DNA of 64,000 bases from Azonexus sp. (lineage in GTDB: Bacteria > Pseudomonadota > Gammaproteobacteria > Burkholderiales > Rhodocyclaceae), in NCBI RefSeq assembly GCF_030824335.1, contig NZ_JAVBXX010000007.1, positions 248,001-312,000 on the forward strand. The letters run 5' to 3'. The translations under genes and the position numbers were made by a program. The notes beneath the pieces are model-generated. The model searched no databases. It was given only the letters and a program-made list of their open reading frames with translations, and was not told the origin of the DNA. Positions 60,675 through 64,000 of the stretch are shown here, in pieces. Position 1 is the stretch's first letter; the number at the start of each line of letters is the position of its first letter.

Positions 60675-61483
60675 ACCAATGATTGGCTGGCCGCACGCAA
60701 TACCCGGCGGGCAAACAGCAAATCCTCCCAAGCCTTTGCCTTGTCCGGCAGATTACGCAGCAGATACGCCGGGTGGTAGGTCACCACAACCGGGATGCCG
60801 GCATATTCGAGACGTTGGCCACGCAAGCTGCCCAGCGCCTTGTCTTCCTTGAGCACGGCATGTACGGCGGCACGCCCCAGCAGAACGATGATTTTCGGTT
60901 TGAGCAGCGCAATCTGGCGCTCGAGCCACGGGCGGCAAGCGGCCATTTCCGCAGCCTCCGGGGTACGGTTACCGGGGGGGCGACACTTCACTGCGTTGGC
61001 GATGTAAACCTTGTTGCCACGCGCCATATCGAGCGAATCAAGCATGGCATCGAGCAGCTTGCCCGCCTGGCCGACAAACGGTTCGCCGCGCACATCTTCT
61101 TCCGCACCCGGCCCTTCACCAATGAACAACCAGTCCGGATTCAGGTCGCCGACACCCGGCACCGCCTGTTTGCGTTGCTCGCAAAGCTGGCAGGCTCTGC
61201 ACTCAAGAATGGCGCGTTGCAATGCCGGCCAATCAAGCGAGTTGACCGCAGAAATATCCGCTGCGATAGACGACGTAGAGACCGGCGACGTTGAGACCGC
61301 AGACAGGTCGAGCCCAGCCGGCTGATGCGCTGCTTCTGCCGGCAAAAGCTTGGCGGGCAGTGGTTCCGATGCCGCCGGGACGTGCCCAGGTGCCTCATGT
61401 GCTGTTTCCAGCGGCTCATCACGCAGTACCCAGAGAGGCGTAATGCCCATTTCAACCAGCATTTGCTCGCGGCTCAGACTCAT
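60671..61483 (-). CDS. Uracil-DNA glycosylase, family 4-like
   Basis: The 270-residue protein has the Fe-S family 4 UDG features: [19 protein letters not shown] (cluster cysteines), [20 protein letters not shown] and the later [11 protein letters not shown]. It removes uracil from DNA. The N-terminal part, about residues 35-90, is a low-complexity linker (Ser/Thr/Val/Ala) not found in most relatives, and contains the TTGACCGCA motif at 61242-61250. The gene overlaps rimI by four bases. Confidence 0.92.
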   Translation of the reverse strand: MSLSREQMLVEMGITPLWVLRDEPLETAHEAPGHVPAASEPLPAKLLPAEAAHQPAGLDLSAVSTSPVSTSSIAADISAVNSLDWPALQRAILECRACQLCEQRKQAVPGVGDLNPDWLFIGEGPGAEEDVRGEPFVGQAGKLLDAMLDSLDMARGNKVYIANAVKCRPPGNRTPEAAEMAACRPWLERQIALLKPKIIVLLGRAAVHAVLKEDKALGSLRGQRLEYAGIPVVVTYHPAYLLRNLPDKAKAWEDLLFARRVLRAASQSLV

Positions 61484-61953
61484 CCGAGTTCCTTCTCGAA
61501 GACCAGCGCGTCTTCACGCCCGACAACCGCCGGATAATAAGCTTTGCGCAGACCGATCTGACGAAAGCCGAAATGCTGATACAGCTCGACCGCCCGTGCG
61601 TTACCCGGCCTTACCTCAAGAAACATCCGGCAGGCACCGGCCAGGTGCGCGCATTCCATTGCATTACGCAGCAAGCGGGCGCCGTAGCCCTTGCCTTGAT
61701 ATCGCTCAGCCACGCCGATGTTGAGCAGATGCGCTTCATCCAGGACGCGCATCACAACCGAAAAACCGATGAGTTCCCCACCGATACGGACAACCCATAC
61801 GCTGTAACCCGACAGGAGGGAGTCAGCGAAATTACCGCGCGACCAGGGGAAAGTCTGCAACCCTGCCTCAAGGACAGCGACAGCGTCGAGGTCGCGTTCC
61901 CCCATCGGGAAAAACTCCACCGCCAACGGCAGTTGCACGCCTGGGGTACTCAT
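61480..61953 (-). CDS. rimI: Ribosomal protein S18 alanine N-acetyltransferase
   Basis: The 157-residue GNAT enzyme acetylates the N-terminus of ribosomal protein S18. The acetyl-CoA loop is in GVAERYQGKGYGARLL, and LEVRPGNARAVELYQHFGFRQ completes the fold. It lies between tsaB and the UDG gene with four-base overlaps on both sides, the usual tsaB-rimI pairing. Confidence 0.94.
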   Translation of the reverse strand: MSTPGVQLPLAVEFFPMGERDLDAVAVLEAGLQTFPWSRGNFADSLLSGYSVWVVRIGGELIGFSVVMRVLDEAHLLNIGVAERYQGKGYGARLLRNAMECAHLAGACRMFLEVRPGNARAVELYQHFGFRQIGLRKAYYPAVVGREDALVFEKELG

Positions 61954-62642
61954 GCCTTGCCACCTTCGCTCAGACGTTCAGCTACCGTCTTGGCCACCTT
62001 GTCACGAATGTAAAGCGGGACCGCCTGGGCCGGGTCCATGCCTTCTCCGCGAGCCAGGCGCGGTGCGGCAAGCCGGGCTACCCAACTGGCATCAGGCAAA
62101 ATATCCGGCAATACGACCAGCCCGGCCAGCGCAGCCCGCTCGGCAAGCACCGGATAAGCCTTGAGTGCATTGCCGCAGGCCAGCCAGTCAGCGGTTTTTG
62201 CCGAAAAATCGATGTCGACCGGCGTACCGACGCGAATTTCGCCCTGCACCACCCAGCCGACCTCGCTTGCCACATAGGCGGCCGAATAAACTTCACCCAT
62301 GCGCGCATCGAGCAATGCCAGAACCTGCTTGCCGCCACTGGCCGCAGCCATGGCCTCCAGGCTGGTAATCGGGATCAAAGGCAAATCGGCGCTAACGGCC
62401 AAGCCTTGTGCTGCACCGCAAGCCACACGCAAACCGGTAAATGCACCAGGCCCGACACCAAAGGCAATGGCATCGAGTTGGCTGATCGTCAGCGCCCCCT
62501 CAGCGAGCAATTCACGCACCAGCGGCAACAAGGTTTCCGAATGCGACCGGCCAGCAGGACAAGAGCGTTCGATCAATTCGCCGTCGCGCCACAAGGCGCA
62601 GGAACCGGCTTCCGTGGAGGTTTCAAGGGCGAGAATCTGCAT
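61950..62642 (-). CDS. tsaB: TsaB, tRNA t6A biosynthesis protein
   Basis: The 230-residue protein of the ASKHA fold works with TsaD and TsaE in t6A37 synthesis. The start QILALETSTEAGSCALWRDG and the AIAFGVGPGAFTGLRVACG motif identify it. It heads a tsaB-rimI-UDG operon, with overlapping genes. Confidence 0.95.
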   Translation of the reverse strand: MQILALETSTEAGSCALWRDGELIERSCPAGRSHSETLLPLVRELLAEGALTISQLDAIAFGVGPGAFTGLRVACGAAQGLAVSADLPLIPITSLEAMAAASGGKQVLALLDARMGEVYSAAYVASEVGWVVQGEIRVGTPVDIDFSAKTADWLACGNALKAYPVLAERAALAGLVVLPDILPDASWVARLAAPRLARGEGMDPAQAVPLYIRDKVAKTVAERLSEGGKA

Positions 62643-62690
62643 GGCCGCTATTCTACCGGAGCAGCCTCGCCAGCGCTTCTGCCCATGCTG

Positions 62691-63002
62691 TCACTCATCG
62701 CGCCTGTGTCTTCTGTTGCGCCGCTCATCCTGACCATACGGTTCGCGCCCTTGCTGCTCACGCATTTCTTCGCGCAAACGGCGGCGCTCATCCGGCGACA
62801 GATCCCTCCGGTGCGGTGAATTGTCACTATTGTACAAACGCTGCGGGCCGGTGTTTTCCCGTTGCCAATGTTCACGCATTTGCTGGCGCATTTCGCGCCG
62901 CTCCTCGGGGGCCAATTCGCGCCAGCGCTCATCCGACCACGCGCTGCCCGCTGACAAAGACAGCATGAGCAAAAGCAGCGAGGACGAAGTTCGGATATTC
63001 AT
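62691..63002 (-). CDS. Small secreted Arg/Glu-rich protein (103 aa)
   Basis: The 103-residue product has a signal peptide (SSLLLLMLSLSAGSAWS) and a highly charged body with two repeats of an LxPEERRxMRxQMREHW-like unit (LAPEERREMRQQMREHW and LSPDERRRLREEMREQQ). It resembles the DUF3106/Spy-like charged periplasmic proteins. A chaperone or envelope-stress role is possible but unproven. It is divergent from ompR and downstream there is tsaB. Confidence 0.75.
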   Translation of the reverse strand: MNIRTSSSLLLLMLSLSAGSAWSDERWRELAPEERREMRQQMREHWQRENTGPQRLYNSDNSPHRRDLSPDERRRLREEMREQQGREPYGQDERRNRRHRRDE

Positions 63003-63163
63003 GGTGTGAGGTATTTTATCCGGATTGATGGCCTGACCATTCTCCGGTGGCGTCGGCAAGTTGTGGCGCCATAGTTGTAATCGAATGTTTCCTGGAACCG
63101 CGCCGAGATCATTTGTTACGATTGGGCGCAATTCTTCTCCTGACAAGCAGCTATCCTTGCCGC

Positions 63164-63892
63164 ATGAACGATACCAACCAGCACATTCTTGTCGTCGATG
63201 ACGACGCCCGCCTGCGTGACCTGTTGAGCCGCTACCTCGGCGAACAAGGGTTTGCCGTCAAGGCCGTCGGAGATGCCATGCAAATGGACAAAGTACGCAG
63301 CCGCGAACACTATCACCTGATCGTGCTCGACCTGATGCTGCCGGGCGAAGACGGTTTGTCGATCTGTCGCCGTCTGCGCGGCCAGGGCGACCGCACACCG
63401 GTGATCATGCTGACCGCCAAGGGAGACGAGGTAGATCGCATTGTCGGATTGGAAATGGGCGCTGACGATTACCTCCCGAAGCCGTTCAATCCGCGCGAGT
63501 TGCTGGCCCGCATCCACGCCGTGCTGCGCCGCCAGGGCAACACGCCACCGGGCACGCCGGAAGACCTCCCGGAAAACACGCGTTTCGGCAGCATCGAAGT
63601 CGATTTTTCGGCCCGAACCCTGAAACGCGGCGACGAAACACTCCCGTTGACCACCGGTGAGTTTGCCGTACTCAAGGTGCTGCTCCAGCACCCGCGCCAG
63701 CCCTTGTCGCGCGACAAGCTGATGACCTTGGCCCGTGGCCGCGAACAGGGGCCGTTCGACCGCGCCATCGACGTCCAGGTTTCCCGGCTACGCAAGCTGA
63801 TCGAAGCCGACCCGTCCCAGCCGCGCTACCTGCAAACGGTCTGGGGCTTTGGCTACGTCTTCATGCCCGATGGTACGCCGCGGGAAAACTGA
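63164..63892 (+). CDS. ompR: OmpR-type response regulator
   Basis: The 242-residue protein has a receiver domain (Asp56 in LIVLDLMLPGEDG, Lys106 in LPKPFNPRELLARIH) and a winged helix (about 140-235) with the FDRAIDVQVSRLRKLIE helix and RYLQTVWGFGYVFMPDG end typical of OmpR. Its stop overlaps the start of the next gene by one base (TGATG), forming an ompR-envZ pair. The ATG at 63164 aligns with the family start. Confidence 0.93.
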   Translation: MNDTNQHILVVDDDARLRDLLSRYLGEQGFAVKAVGDAMQMDKVRSREHYHLIVLDLMLPGEDGLSICRRLRGQGDRTPVIMLTAKGDEVDRIVGLEMGADDYLPKPFNPRELLARIHAVLRRQGNTPPGTPEDLPENTRFGSIEVDFSARTLKRGDETLPLTTGEFAVLKVLLQHPRQPLSRDKLMTLARGREQGPFDRAIDVQVSRLRKLIEADPSQPRYLQTVWGFGYVFMPDGTPREN

Positions 63893-64000
63893 TGCCGCGT
63901 TCGCTGCTGGCTCGCACCTTCCTGCTGCTTGCCTTGCTGGTGCTGCTCAGTACGGCAGGCTGGCTCAGCTTGCTGCGCCACATCGATATCGAGCCACGCG
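63892..64000 (+). CDS. envZ: EnvZ-type sensor kinase (5' fragment)
   Basis: Only the first 36 residues are in the window: MPRSLLARTFLLLALLVLLS and following, which form the first membrane span. It begins within the ompR stop and is translationally coupled. The identification rests on position after ompR. Confidence 0.75.
   Translation, partial: MPRSLLARTFLLLALLVLLSTAGWLSLLRHIDIEPR

Overview
The window is a GC-rich, gene-dense stretch of chromosome that fits a Gram-negative betaproteobacterium, most likely in or near the Rhodocyclales (Dechloromonas/Azonexus-like). This placement is an inference from gene content and protein style: a LexA-controlled imuA/imuB/dnaE2 mutasome, a MocR regulator paired with a DUF2917 gene, a FimV-like protein, a PilZ gene in the tmk-holB cluster, a group II truncated globin and a Nif11-like small protein. 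No tRNA, rRNA, CRISPR array or insertion sequence was seen.

Layout. 1-6.1 kb: the end of a PAS histidine kinase, ygiQ, a truncated globin and a FimV-like membrane protein. 6.4-13.2 kb: a cobalamin riboswitch followed by a compact four-gene operon, nrdA, a secreted CbiZ-nitrilase fusion, a BtuF-like binding protein and nrdB. 13.2-21.8 kb: a TerB/DUF697 protein, a thioesterase, a diheme cytochrome c behind a near-ideal FNR-type promoter, malonyl-CoA decarboxylase, three small proteins, a divergent DUF2917/MocR pair and ppiD. 21.9-30.1 kb, all on the minus strand: trkH, kdpE, a shortened kdpD, a SulP transporter, fabI and ETF-ubiquinone oxidoreductase. 30.2-41.3 kb: thioesterase, dgt, then the SOS mutagenesis genes lexA-imuA-imuB, a GDSL lipoprotein, an AT-rich two-gene island (DUF262 + HEPN), and dnaE2 with its own LexA box. 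41.4-46.2 kb: a small cysteine-rich secreted protein, an ankyrin protein and the conserved mltG-tmk-holB-pilZ-tatD run. 46.3-54.9 kb: ygfZ, an NRDE protein, an L,D-transpeptidase, tadA, a Ca/Na antiporter, a LysR regulator, a DODA-type dioxygenase, cytochrome b561 with two YceI proteins, and a YigZ protein. 55-64 kb: guaB-guaA, a DUF4124 protein, rnfH-ratA, smpB, a TRIC-type membrane protein, tsaB-rimI-UDG, and ompR-envZ running off the end.

Two things stand out. First, the riboswitch operon places a periplasmic corrinoid amidohydrolase fused to a nitrilase, plus a corrinoid-binding protein, between the two subunits of a B12-independent ribonucleotide reductase. This looks like a B12-starvation module that supplies DNA precursors without B12 and scavenges corrinoids at the same time. 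Second, a roughly 36-bp sequence recurs inside the coding regions of ygiQ, imuB and dnaE2 with the reading frame kept open. A shorter motif, T(T/C)GACCGCA, is strongly over-represented across the window, often at variable linkers of conserved proteins. The DUF262-HEPN island is a plausible defence or toxin module inserted between imuB and dnaE2.
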